Positions 1 to 7,074 of a stretch of 13,005 nt of DNA are shown one piece after another; position 1 is the first letter of the stretch; every line of letters begins with the position of its first letter. The stretch lies in assembly GCA_016218905.1 (NCBI GenBank), contig JACRCS010000027.1, positions 1-13,005 of the forward strand. The letters are read 5' to 3'. The notes below the pieces were generated by a model. The model made no database searches. It was given only the letters and a program-made list of their open reading frames with translations, and was not told the origin of the DNA. Origin of the DNA: Deltaproteobacteria bacterium. GTDB lineage: Bacteria > Desulfobacterota_C > Deferrisomatia > Deferrisomatales > JACRMM01. Both the position numbers and the translations under genes were made by a program.

Positions 1-1
1 C

Positions 2-1387
2 CTGATGGTCGTCAAGGGCGACGGGAGCCTCCTGCGGGAGGACGTCGTGGCCGAACGGCCGGTGGAGACGATCCTCTCCGGCCCGGCCGCGAGCGTAGTG
101 GGAGCGAGCTTTCTGATGGGACAGAAAGTCGCCCAGGCGGTCGTGATCGATATCGGCGGCACGACCTCCGACATCGCGGTGCTCAAGGCCGGCCGGCCGC
201 GGCTCAACGAGCAGGGTGTCACGGTGGGGCCCTGGCGGACGCACGTGAGCGCCGTGGACGTGCGTCCGGTCGGGCTGGGGGGTGACAGCCACATCTGGAC
301 GGACCAGAGCGGGCAGATCTTCATCGGCCCCAAGCGGGTGGAGCCCCTGTGTCTGCTCGCGGTGCGTTTCCCTGGGCTCGTCTCGGACCTCGAGGCGCTG
401 GCCTCGCGCCACGTCAAAGAGACTCGTTTCACCCCCACGGCCTACTGGACCCGTAACGGCGCCGTGAGCTCCGGGGAGCTGTCGCCGCGGGAGGCGGAGA
501 TCCTCGCCACCCTCGCGGAGGGTCCAAGAAACGTCTTCGGAATTGCCGCGGCCCTGGACACTTACCCGATCACGGTGCGCGAGGAGCTGAATCGCCTGGA
601 AGCGAAGCGGGCCGTGCGGCCGGCCGGGTTTACGCCGACCGACATCTTTCACATCCGGGAGCTCCTCGGCCTCGGCGAGCGCCGTGCGTCCATCGCGGCG
701 GCCGAGGTCCTCTCCCGACAGTTGGGGAGGGAGACGGAGTCGTTCCTCCAGGAGGTGAAGGAGACGTTCAATCGCAAGGCGGCGGTGGAGATCGTCGAGG
801 CCCTGGCGAGTCCCCCGGTGCCCTATGCGGCACAGGAGGCGGAGTGCCCGGCGTGCCGGAGCATCTGGGCGAGCGCCTTCTGGGAGCGCGACGATGCGGC
901 TCGCCGGGGCAGCATCGGCCGGATGCGGTGGTCGGTCGCGCTGGAGGACCCGGTGGTCGGCATCGGGGCCCCTGCGGGAATCCTGGTTCCCCCCCTGGCC
1001 CGACGCCTCGGTACGGAGCCCGTCGTGCCGGAGCACGCCGAGGTGGCCAACGCCCTGGGCGCCATCGTCGGTACGATCCTGGTCCAACACGAGGTGCTCA
1101 TCCGCCCGGCTGCGGGCAACGTGTTCGTGTGCTTCACCATCGACGGGAAGCTCCCCGGCGACACGCTCGACCACGCCGTAGAGCGCGGCCGCTCATTCCT
1201 CGCCGAAAAGCTCCAGGCCGACGTGAGGCGCGCGGGGGGCGACGAGATGGAGCTCTCGATCCGGGAAGAGCGCAAGCAGGCGCGGCTCGCCTCGGGGCTC
1301 GAGATGATCGTGGAGGTGATCCTGCGGGGGAAGGCGATCGCGAAGCCGCGGTTCCATCGGACGGCGGAGACGCGGGAGCGGCCGTGA
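2..1387 (+). CDS. Hydantoinase/oxoprolinase-family ASKHA protein (5' end cut off by window)
   Basis: The reading frame is open from the first bases, so the true start lies upstream; 461 residues are visible. The motif DIGGTTSD (from about residue 50, nt 149) is the phosphate-binding signature of HyuA-type ATPase-fold proteins. The block VVGIGAPAGILVPPLARR followed by HAEVANALGAIVG near nt 955-1070 is typical of the C-terminal half of this family. Between nt 482 and 665 is a roughly 60-residue insert starting SPREAEIL and ending before TDIFH. It reads like a small winged-helix fold and is known in HyuA-like proteins of anaerobes. The stop overlaps the GTG start of the RACo-like gene by 4 bases (GTGA), so the two are translationally coupled. 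Beside a RACo-like activator, a role in corrinoid-dependent methyl transfer or activator chemistry is more likely than hydantoin hydrolysis. That role is inference; family membership is clear. Confidence 0.88.
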   Translation: MMVVKGDGSLLREDVVAERPVETILSGPAASVVGASFLMGQKVAQAVVIDIGGTTSDIAVLKAGRPRLNEQGVTVGPWRTHVSAVDVRPVGLGGDSHIWTDQSGQIFIGPKRVEPLCLLAVRFPGLVSDLEALASRHVKETRFTPTAYWTRNGAVSSGELSPREAEILATLAEGPRNVFGIAAALDTYPITVREELNRLEAKRAVRPAGFTPTDIFHIRELLGLGERRASIAAAEVLSRQLGRETESFLQEVKETFNRKAAVEIVEALASPPVPYAAQEAECPACRSIWASAFWERDDAARRGSIGRMRWSVALEDPVVGIGAPAGILVPPLARRLGTEPVVPEHAEVANALGAIVGTILVQHEVLIRPAAGNVFVCFTIDGKLPGDTLDHAVERGRSFLAEKLQADVRRAGGDEMELSIREERKQARLASGLEMIVEVILRGKAIAKPRFHRTAETRERP

Positions 1388-3249
1388 GCCGGGTGACCTT
1401 CCACCCCGGCTCCGTGACGGTCGAGGCCGGCCCCGGCGAGCGACTCCTGGACGTCGCCCGCCGGGCCGGAGTCGGCCTCGTCGCAGATTGTGGGGGCCGC
1501 GGGAAGTGCGGCAACTGCCGGGTCGAGGTAGAAGCCTCGAACCCGCCGTCGACCGCCCTCTCGGTGCCGACGGCGGACGAGGTGCGCCTCCTTCCGGCAG
1601 GTGCGCCCGGGGGGTCGGGAACCCGGGCGTACCGGCTCGCGTGCCTGGCGCGGGTCCACGGAGACTTGACCGTCACCGTGCCCCGGGAGAGTCAGGTTTC
1701 CTCGAGCCCGCCCCGAAAGCCTTTCACCCGGCACCGGATCCGGATCCGGCCTGCGGTGTCGCGAGTTACCGTGGACCTTGGTCCCGGAGCCGGGGAGACC
1801 CTGGGAGACCAGTTGGGCCACGCCCTCGCCGCGGCAGCTCCGAGGTGCCGGCCCGTGCCGCTCGATGTGCTGGCCGAGCTCTCCCGACGCGCGGACGCCG
1901 AGGGGGTCCGCGCGGTGACCGCAGCCCTCTTCCAGGGGCGCGATGTCCTCCAGGTCCGGCCCGGCCGGCGCCAGGGGCTCTTCGGCATCGCCCTGGACCT
2001 GGGAACGACCTCGCTCGTGTGCTTCCTCTGTGACCTCGTCGCGGACAAGATCGTGGCCGTGCGCTCGGTCGCGAACCCTCAGGCGGCCTACGGCGAAGAC
2101 GTGATCTCTCGCGTGGCGGCCGTGCAGCGGGACCCCGCCAAGCTCCGCGAGCTCCAGGAGCTGCTCGTGGGGGCGGTCAACGCCCTGGTGGCGGACGCCG
2201 CCGCGGAGGCCGGAGTGGAAGCCGACGACCTCCTCGACGTGGTGGCGGTGGGCAACCCGATCATGCAGCACCTGCTGCTGGGCATGAGCCCCGTCTCCCT
2301 GGGCCGGGCACCCTATCTTCCACTCTGCCGCCAGGGCGGGGAGGTGTCTGCCGAGAGCCTGGGCCTCGCGGTGTTTCCCCGGGCGCGGGTGCACCTGCTG
2401 CCCATGCTCTCCGGCTTCATCGGCGCCGACACCCTCGCCGCGCTCCTCACCCGTCCGCCGGCCTTCTTCCGGGGGACGAACCTCCTGGTCGACGTGGGGA
2501 CCAACGGCGAGCTCGTGCTCTCCCGGGACGGAGTCCTGACCGCGACCTCCTGCGCCACCGGCCCGGTCTTCGAGGGCGCTCACATCCGCTCGGGGATGCG
2601 CGCGGCGCCGGGTGCCATTGAGAAGGTGCGGGTCACGGCCGACGGGGCGGTCGAGCTCGACGTGATCCAGGGCCCTGGGCGCGGGAGCCGCCCTGCCGGG
2701 CTTTGCGGATCGGGGGTGATCTCGGCCGTCTCGGCGCTGGTCGGTTCCGGAGTCCTGCGCTCCGACGGCGCCTTCGACACCGACGCGGAGCACCGGGGGC
2801 TGCGGATCGACCCGGTGGGAGGTGCGGCGGAGTTCGTCCTGGCGCCCGCGTCCGAGAGCCACACAGGGCGCGACGTCGTCCTCGGCCAGTGGGACGTGCG
2901 GGCGGTCCAACTCGGGAAGGCCGCCCTGCGCGCGGGCATCGACATTCTGTGCCGCGAGGCCGGGGCGGAGCGTCTGGACCGGCTCTACCTAGCGGGGACC
3001 TTCGGCAACTACCTCGATCCGGGGGATCTGCTCCGCATCGGCGTGCTGCCGCCGATGGGCGTCGACCGCATCGAGGCGGTCGGCAACGCCGCCGGAGACG
3101 GGGCGCGCCTCGCGCTCTTCAGCACGGCCTACCGCCGGCGCGCCGCAGTGCTGGCGGAGCGGATCCGCGTCGTGGAGCTGAGCCTGCGGGCAGACTTCCA
3201 GGAGATCTTCGTACGCTCCATGGAATTGGGGCCGTCCTCTCCGGAGTGA
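1384..3249 (+). CDS. RACo-like reductive activator of corrinoid proteins (2Fe-2S ferredoxin + ASKHA/DUF4445)
   Basis: A 621-residue protein if it starts at GTG 1384, which gives a 4-base overlap with the preceding gene and begins exactly at the ferredoxin domain. Residues 1-95 form a plant-type 2Fe-2S ferredoxin with ligands C36-x5-C42-x2-C45-x41-C87. After a linker comes an actin-like ATPase core: phosphate-1 motif LDLGTTS (204-210), phosphate-2 motif DVGTNGE (370-376), AGTFGNY (537-543) and the terminal GNAAGDGA motif. This is the domain order and length of RACo from acetogens, which uses ATP to drive one electron from the 2Fe-2S centre into Co(II)-corrinoid and restore Co(I). The partner corrinoid protein and methyltransferase are not in the window and are expected upstream. 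A reading-frame start further upstream at 844 is rejected because it would lie entirely inside the previous gene. Confidence 0.92.
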   Translation: MSRVTFHPGSVTVEAGPGERLLDVARRAGVGLVADCGGRGKCGNCRVEVEASNPPSTALSVPTADEVRLLPAGAPGGSGTRAYRLACLARVHGDLTVTVPRESQVSSSPPRKPFTRHRIRIRPAVSRVTVDLGPGAGETLGDQLGHALAAAAPRCRPVPLDVLAELSRRADAEGVRAVTAALFQGRDVLQVRPGRRQGLFGIALDLGTTSLVCFLCDLVADKIVAVRSVANPQAAYGEDVISRVAAVQRDPAKLRELQELLVGAVNALVADAAAEAGVEADDLLDVVAVGNPIMQHLLLGMSPVSLGRAPYLPLCRQGGEVSAESLGLAVFPRARVHLLPMLSGFIGADTLAALLTRPPAFFRGTNLLVDVGTNGELVLSRDGVLTATSCATGPVFEGAHIRSGMRAAPGAIEKVRVTADGAVELDVIQGPGRGSRPAGLCGSGVISAVSALVGSGVLRSDGAFDTDAEHRGLRIDPVGGAAEFVLAPASESHTGRDVVLGQWDVRAVQLGKAALRAGIDILCREAGAERLDRLYLAGTFGNYLDPGDLLRIGVLPPMGVDRIEAVGNAAGDGARLALFSTAYRRRAAVLAERIRVVELSLRADFQEIFVRSMELGPSSPE

Positions 3250-3362
3250 TCGCGCGGCACGGCGACGTCCGGGTCGGTGGCCAAGCGCCGGTTGACCGGA
3301 TGAGCGCCCGTCTGCTACAAGGACCCGAGCACTCGTCTCCTTGAACCGGGGAGGACCTCTCC
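3250..3362. other. Intergenic gap between RACo-like gene and XRE-cupin gene
   Basis: A gap of 113 bp separates the two genes. It holds a candidate sigma70-type promoter and a GGGGAGGA ribosome-binding site (3348-3355, 7 bases before the ATG). I see no clear terminator for the upstream operon. A short inverted repeat CCGGT-TG-ACCGG (3288-3299) covers the proposed -35. Confidence 0.6.
3292..3321 (+). promoter_or_regulatory. Candidate sigma70 promoter for the XRE-cupin regulator gene
   Basis: TTGACC (3292-3297) and TACAAG (3316-3321) are separated by 18 bp and match the consensus at 5/6 and 4/6 positions. Transcription would start near 3328, giving a leader of about 35 bases ending in a strong ribosome-binding site. 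The inverted repeat CCGGTTGACCGG over the -35 could be an autoregulatory site, but that is speculative. The TGCAA motif of the two downstream promoters is absent here. Confidence 0.4.
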
Positions 3363-3995
3363 ATGTCGGAAGAGCAGACGCCCGAGTTTCAGGAGGCGCA
3401 CGTCCCCGCAGACAGCGAGAACCGCCTCGAGGTCGCCATCGGCCGCGAGGTACGGGCGTTTCGAAAGAAGCTCGACATGACCGTCGTCGAGCTCGCGAAG
3501 GTTGCCGGCGTCTCGGCCGGGATGCTCTCGAAGATCGAAAACGGCCTCGCTTCCCCCTCCCTTTCCACCCTCCAGGCCCTCTCCACGGCGCTTCAGGTAC
3601 CCGTGACCGCCTTCTTCCGTAAGTACGAAGAGGAGCGCGACGCCACCTTCGTCCGCGCCGGCGAAGGGCTCAAGATCGAGCGCCGGGGCACGCGGGCCGG
3701 GCACCAGTACCAGCTGCTGGGCCACACCGTGGGGAAGTCCATCGCGGTGGAGCCCTATCTCATCACGCTGACCGAGCAGTCTGACGTGTTCCCGGTGTTC
3801 CAGCACGCCGGTGTGGAGTTCATCTACATGCTCCAGGGCGAGGTGGGCTACCGACACGGGGACAAGACCTACGTCCTGACGCCGGGAGACTCGCTGTTCT
3901 TCGACGCGGACGCGTCTCACGGCCCCGACGAGCTGCGGCAGCTGCCGAGCCGCTTCCTCTCCATCATCGTGTATTCGCGCTCCGAAGACGCGTAG
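3363..3995 (+). CDS. XRE-family transcription regulator with C-terminal cupin domain
   Basis: A 210-residue DNA-binding regulator. Residues 27-82 are a Cro/CI-type helix-turn-helix (IGREVRAFR, then LAKVAGVSAGMLSKIENG with the recognition helix around 50-60). Residues about 125-205 are a small-molecule-sensing cupin barrel with HAGVEFIYMLQGEV, LTPGDSLFF and a following DASHGP; the His and Glu pattern of cupin motif 1 and the PGD of motif 2 are present. The HTH-plus-cupin layout and length are typical of PuuR/SinR-like regulators of amine and amino-acid metabolism. The ATG start is supported by GGGGAGGA seven bases upstream. It sits 146 bp ahead of the glutamate synthase-type operon on the same strand and is its likely local regulator. 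The ligand is unknown. Family assignment is firm; the target assignment is inference. Confidence 0.9.
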   Translation: MSEEQTPEFQEAHVPADSENRLEVAIGREVRAFRKKLDMTVVELAKVAGVSAGMLSKIENGLASPSLSTLQALSTALQVPVTAFFRKYEEERDATFVRAGEGLKIERRGTRAGHQYQLLGHTVGKSIAVEPYLITLTEQSDVFPVFQHAGVEFIYMLQGEVGYRHGDKTYVLTPGDSLFFDADASHGPDELRQLPSRFLSIIVYSRSEDA

Positions 3996-4022
3996 CCCAG
4001 CCTAGCGCCTCGTTTCCTCCAA

Positions 4023-4037
4023 TGCAAAAAATTTGCA
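4023..4037. promoter_or_regulatory. 15-bp palindromic operator candidate upstream of glutamate synthase operon
   Basis: TGCAAAAAATTTGCA has perfect 6-bp arms (TGCAAA/TTTGCA) around three A residues and stands out as an AT-rich patch in GC-rich DNA. It ends 7 bp before the proposed -35, with its centre near -51 relative to the predicted start, a position that would suit an activator. A related 15-mer matching at 12 of 15 positions lies at 10200-10214 in the gdh promoter. The XRE-cupin protein encoded just upstream is the obvious candidate binder. Confidence 0.6.
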
Positions 4038-4044
4038 CCTGGTA

Positions 4045-4074
4045 TTGACGCGCCCGGGCGGCTCGTGCAATAGT
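4045..4074 (+). promoter_or_regulatory. Candidate sigma70 promoter of the glutamate synthase-type operon
   Basis: TTGACG (4045-4050) is followed after 18 bp by an extended -10, TGC-AATAGT, with the hexamer at 4069-4074. The -35 matches at 5/6 positions and the -10 at 4/6. The predicted start is near 4081, giving a GC-rich leader of about 60 bases that ends with GAGGAGGT (4130-4137), four bases from the ATG. A TGCAA half-site (4066-4070) overlaps the -10. Confidence 0.5.
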
Positions 4075-4141
4075 GACGACCGGAGCTCAGGCCCCGGGCC
4101 GGCGCGCCCCGGTTCCCGGGAGAATCAGCGAGGAGGTCAGC

Positions 4142-5095
4142 ATGTGCGGCATCTCAGGGATCCTGTTCAAGAATGGAAAGCACCCCGATCTGGGCATGAC
4201 CACCGGTGAGGCGCTCACGGAGATGATGCACTGCCTGCTGCACCGGGGTCCCGACTCGGACGGCTGGGCCATGTACCGCGAGCCCCTGACGAACGCGCTG
4301 CGGCTGCGGTTCTTCGTGAGCCCAGAAAAGGCCGAGGCGGAGAAGGACATTGCCCGGATCAAGGAGGCCCTGGCGAAACACAAGGCCAAGATCCTGGAGG
4401 AGGAGACCCTCGGCATCACCTTTGGCGTGGTGGTGACGTACAGAGGCGACGTCAAGACGTTCGCGCGGGCGATCGAAGACGCAGCGCGGCTCGTGTCGCT
4501 CGGGACGAGCCTCGACATCGTGAAGGACGTCGGGCAGCCGCACCCTCTGGGCTACCTCTACCGAACCGAGGAGTTCGACGGGACCCACGCCATCGGCCAC
4601 ACGCGCCTGGCCACCGAGACCGGGGTGCACCCGGAAACGACGCATCCCTTCTGGGCCACCGGCTTCGCGGACGTCTGCGTGGTCCACAACGGGCAGGTCA
4701 CGAACTACTGGATCATGCGCCGCCGGCTCGAGCGCCAGGGAATGCGCTTCCACACCGAGAACGACACCGAGCTCATCTCGGTGTACCTGGCGTACCGCAT
4801 GGATCGCGGCGCGACGCTAGAGGAGGCTTTGCGGGGCTCCCTGGACGACTTGGACGGAACGTACACGTACCTCGTGGCGACCAGGGACTCCATCGGGTAC
4901 GCCAAGGACAAGCTGGCCGCGAAGCCCTTCGTGATCTACGAGGACGAGTGGATGGTAGCCGTGGCCTCGGAGGAAGTGGCGCTGAATCGGCTCTTCCCCG
5001 GGAGATCCCTCAAGACCTGGGAGCCGGCTCCTCTGACGTACGGACTCTGGTCGCTCCAAGGGCCGGCCGCCGGCCGCAGCGGGACGGAAGGGTAG
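4142..5095 (+). CDS. Class II glutamine amidotransferase subunit, GlxB/MgsA-like (Ntn hydrolase)
   Basis: A 317-residue stand-alone glutaminase that should release ammonia from glutamine for a synthase partner. Translation from ATG 4142 places the nucleophile Cys directly after Met (MCGISGI), as required for Ntn hydrolases; the in-frame 23-residue upstream extension is rejected. Further class II motifs are HRGPD (34-38), HTRLAT (153-158), HNGQVTNY (182-189, oxyanion Asn/Gly) and ENDTEL (206-211). The distance from HRGPD to HTR is longer than in PurF-type domains, which I read as an insert like that of the GlxB/MgsA family. The GltB central, FMN and GXGXG domains are absent here and are supplied by the next gene, whose ribosome-binding site overlaps this stop codon. 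Glutamate synthase or N-methylglutamate synthase function cannot be separated from sequence alone. Confidence 0.88.
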   Translation: MCGISGILFKNGKHPDLGMTTGEALTEMMHCLLHRGPDSDGWAMYREPLTNALRLRFFVSPEKAEAEKDIARIKEALAKHKAKILEEETLGITFGVVVTYRGDVKTFARAIEDAARLVSLGTSLDIVKDVGQPHPLGYLYRTEEFDGTHAIGHTRLATETGVHPETTHPFWATGFADVCVVHNGQVTNYWIMRRRLERQGMRFHTENDTELISVYLAYRMDRGATLEEALRGSLDDLDGTYTYLVATRDSIGYAKDKLAAKPFVIYEDEWMVAVASEEVALNRLFPGRSLKTWEPAPLTYGLWSLQGPAAGRSGTEG

Positions 5096-5102
5096 GAGAC
5101 AC

Positions 5103-7052
5103 ATGGTAACGATCGATCTGGCAAAGACTCAAATCCGCGTCGCGAACGAGATGATCCGGGGGTACGGCTCCACGCATCAGAACGTGGAGGTGCTGAACCC
5201 GGATGCCCGCCACTACATCGGTGTGGGGCTCGTGAGCCCCATCAAGGTGTGGGTCCGCGGCTCGGCCGGGTACTACTGCGGCGGCCTGAGCGACGGACCC
5301 CACTTCGAGATCGAGGGCAACGCGAGCTGGGGCGTGGGCGATAACATGTTCCAGGGCTCCATCGTGGTCCACGGCAATGCCGGCGCCATCGCCGGCGAGG
5401 GGCTGCGGGGCGGGGAGATCGTCGTTCACGGCAACATCGGTTCCCGCTCCGGCCAGGTGATGAAGAAGGGGACGCTCTGCTGCGCCGGCAGCGCGAACTT
5501 CATGGCCGGCTACATGATGTACGGCGGCCGGTTCATCATCCTCGGCAACTCGGGCCCTCGGGTCGGCGAGGACATGGCCGGCGGGGAGATCTTCGTGGGC
5601 GGCGAGGTGGAGTCGCTGGGCAACGATGCGGTCCTGGTCGAGCCCACCTCTCAGGACGTCGACAGCGTGATGGAGTTCCTGGACCGGTACAACCTGAGGT
5701 TCAAGGGGAAGTTCAAGAAGATCGTGTGCGCGGGCAAGCAGCTCAAGTACGGGACCTCCGAGCCTCGGATCCGAAACCTACCCTACCACACCTTCTCGGG
5801 CGGGGCACAGGACTACTGGAACCCGAAGATCCAGGAGGATATCCGGGTCAAGTCGGTCATCGGCCGCTACCGGATCCGAGGCTACGGAGCCTCCCGCCAT
5901 CTGCCGCACTTTCAGGACATTGGGTTTAAAAAGGATCTCTCTGGCGCAGGCTCCGACCCGGATGTCGTGAAGAAAGTCAACCTGCGGACCTTCCTCGGCG
6001 ACCGGCACGGGGGCAAACCCCTGGACCTCTCGATGCCCGTGATGATCGCGCCCATGAGCTTCGGCGCCCTCTCCGGCGAGATGAAGACGGCGTTGGGCAT
6101 TGCCTCGAGGCTGTCGGGGATCTCGGAGAACTCGGGGGAGGGCGGAATGCTCTCGGCCGACCGGGCCGAAGCCCGCCAGATGATCGCCCAGTGCCTGGCC
6201 GGCCGGCTCGGCTGGAACGTCCACGACATGAAGCGGGCCGACGGGGTGGAGATCTACATCTCCCAGGGCGCCAAGCCGGGTCTCGGGGGGCAGCTCATGG
6301 CCGAGAAGCTCACGCCCGAGATTGCGGCGATCCGCGGCATTCCGGCCGGGATGGACCTGCGGTCTCCGTCGCGCCACCCCGACATCCTGGGCGGCGACGA
6401 CCTGATCATGAAGGTGGAGGAGTTCCGGGAGGCCACGGGGGGCCGCGTGCCCATCTCGATCAAGCTGGGCGCTGGCCGCATCCGCGACGACATCAAGATC
6501 GCCCTGAAAGACGGGCTGGACTTCATCGAGCTCGACGGGCTCCAGGGGGGCACCGGCGCCGCAGGCAACGAGGTGCTCGAGTACGTCGGCATCCCGACGA
6601 TCGCCGGCCTCGAGGAGGCCTTGCAGGGTCTGGAGGAGATCGACGCGGCGGGGCAACTCCCGATCGTCCTCATGGGTGGCATCAAGGACGGGGTCGAGGC
6701 GCTGAAGGCGGTGGCTCTCGGGGCCACGGCCGTGGCCTTCGGCACCGCGATGCTGATCGCGGGCGGTTGTATCACCTGCATGCAGTGCAGCGTCGGCAAC
6801 TGCGTCATCGGCTCCACGAGCCAGGACCCGGAGCACACGCGCCGGTTCGACATCGTGAAGCGGGCCCAGCAGATGCACACCTTCCTCGAGTCGGTGCGCT
6901 GGCAGATGGCATCGATCGTTCACGCCCTGGGCTACACGGACGTGCGGCAAGTGACACGCGACGACCTGGTGGCCCTCACGCCCGAAGCCGCGGCGCTCAC
7001 GCGCCTTCCCTACGAACCGACGATGCGCGACGAGTACCGCCGCTGGTATTAA
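5103..7052 (+). CDS. Glutamate synthase-type subunit: N-terminal GXGXG domain fused to FMN/3Fe-4S synthase domain
   Basis: A 649-residue protein. Residues about 35-215 form a GXGXG beta-helix with repeated G-rich turns (FQGSIVVHGNAG, GGEIVVHGNIG, GGRFIILGN, GGEIFVGG). Residues about 290-640 form the FMN-binding TIM barrel of glutamate synthases: PVMIAPMSFGALS (312-324), Lys454 in ISIKLGAG, and GGTGA (482-486). The 3Fe-4S ligands C556-x5-C562-x4-C567 precede IGSTSQDP; C559 is an extra cysteine. Canonical GltB has the GXGXG domain after the FMN domain, so the order here is reversed. It equals GlxC (MgsB) fused to GlxD (MgsC). There is no GltB central domain. AGGAG (5094-5098) overlaps the previous stop, so the genes are coupled. 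The predicted reaction is condensation of glutaminase-derived ammonia, or an amine, with a 2-oxo acid using reduced FMN. Confidence 0.9.
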   Translation: MVTIDLAKTQIRVANEMIRGYGSTHQNVEVLNPDARHYIGVGLVSPIKVWVRGSAGYYCGGLSDGPHFEIEGNASWGVGDNMFQGSIVVHGNAGAIAGEGLRGGEIVVHGNIGSRSGQVMKKGTLCCAGSANFMAGYMMYGGRFIILGNSGPRVGEDMAGGEIFVGGEVESLGNDAVLVEPTSQDVDSVMEFLDRYNLRFKGKFKKIVCAGKQLKYGTSEPRIRNLPYHTFSGGAQDYWNPKIQEDIRVKSVIGRYRIRGYGASRHLPHFQDIGFKKDLSGAGSDPDVVKKVNLRTFLGDRHGGKPLDLSMPVMIAPMSFGALSGEMKTALGIASRLSGISENSGEGGMLSADRAEARQMIAQCLAGRLGWNVHDMKRADGVEIYISQGAKPGLGGQLMAEKLTPEIAAIRGIPAGMDLRSPSRHPDILGGDDLIMKVEEFREATGGRVPISIKLGAGRIRDDIKIALKDGLDFIELDGLQGGTGAAGNEVLEYVGIPTIAGLEEALQGLEEIDAAGQLPIVLMGGIKDGVEALKAVALGATAVAFGTAMLIAGGCITCMQCSVGNCVIGSTSQDPEHTRRFDIVKRAQQMHTFLESVRWQMASIVHALGYTDVRQVTRDDLVALTPEAAALTRLPYEPTMRDEYRRWY

Positions 7053-7074
7053 CCAGGACGAAGGAGCCTGTGCA

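Noticed and set aside
844..1383. In-frame 180-codon upstream extension of the RACo-like gene
   Set aside because: It would overlap the preceding gene entirely, and its translation is Arg/Gly/Pro-rich. The ferredoxin domain begins right after GTG 1384.
823..2910. 695-codon minus-strand open frame
   Set aside because: It is antisense to the hydantoinase-like and RACo-like genes and has no recognisable motif and a low-complexity composition.
4073..4141. Upstream start giving 23 extra residues on the glutaminase
   Set aside because: It would bury the catalytic cysteine, which must follow the initiator Met. Its start would also lie inside the predicted -10 element, and GAGGAGGT precedes ATG 4142.
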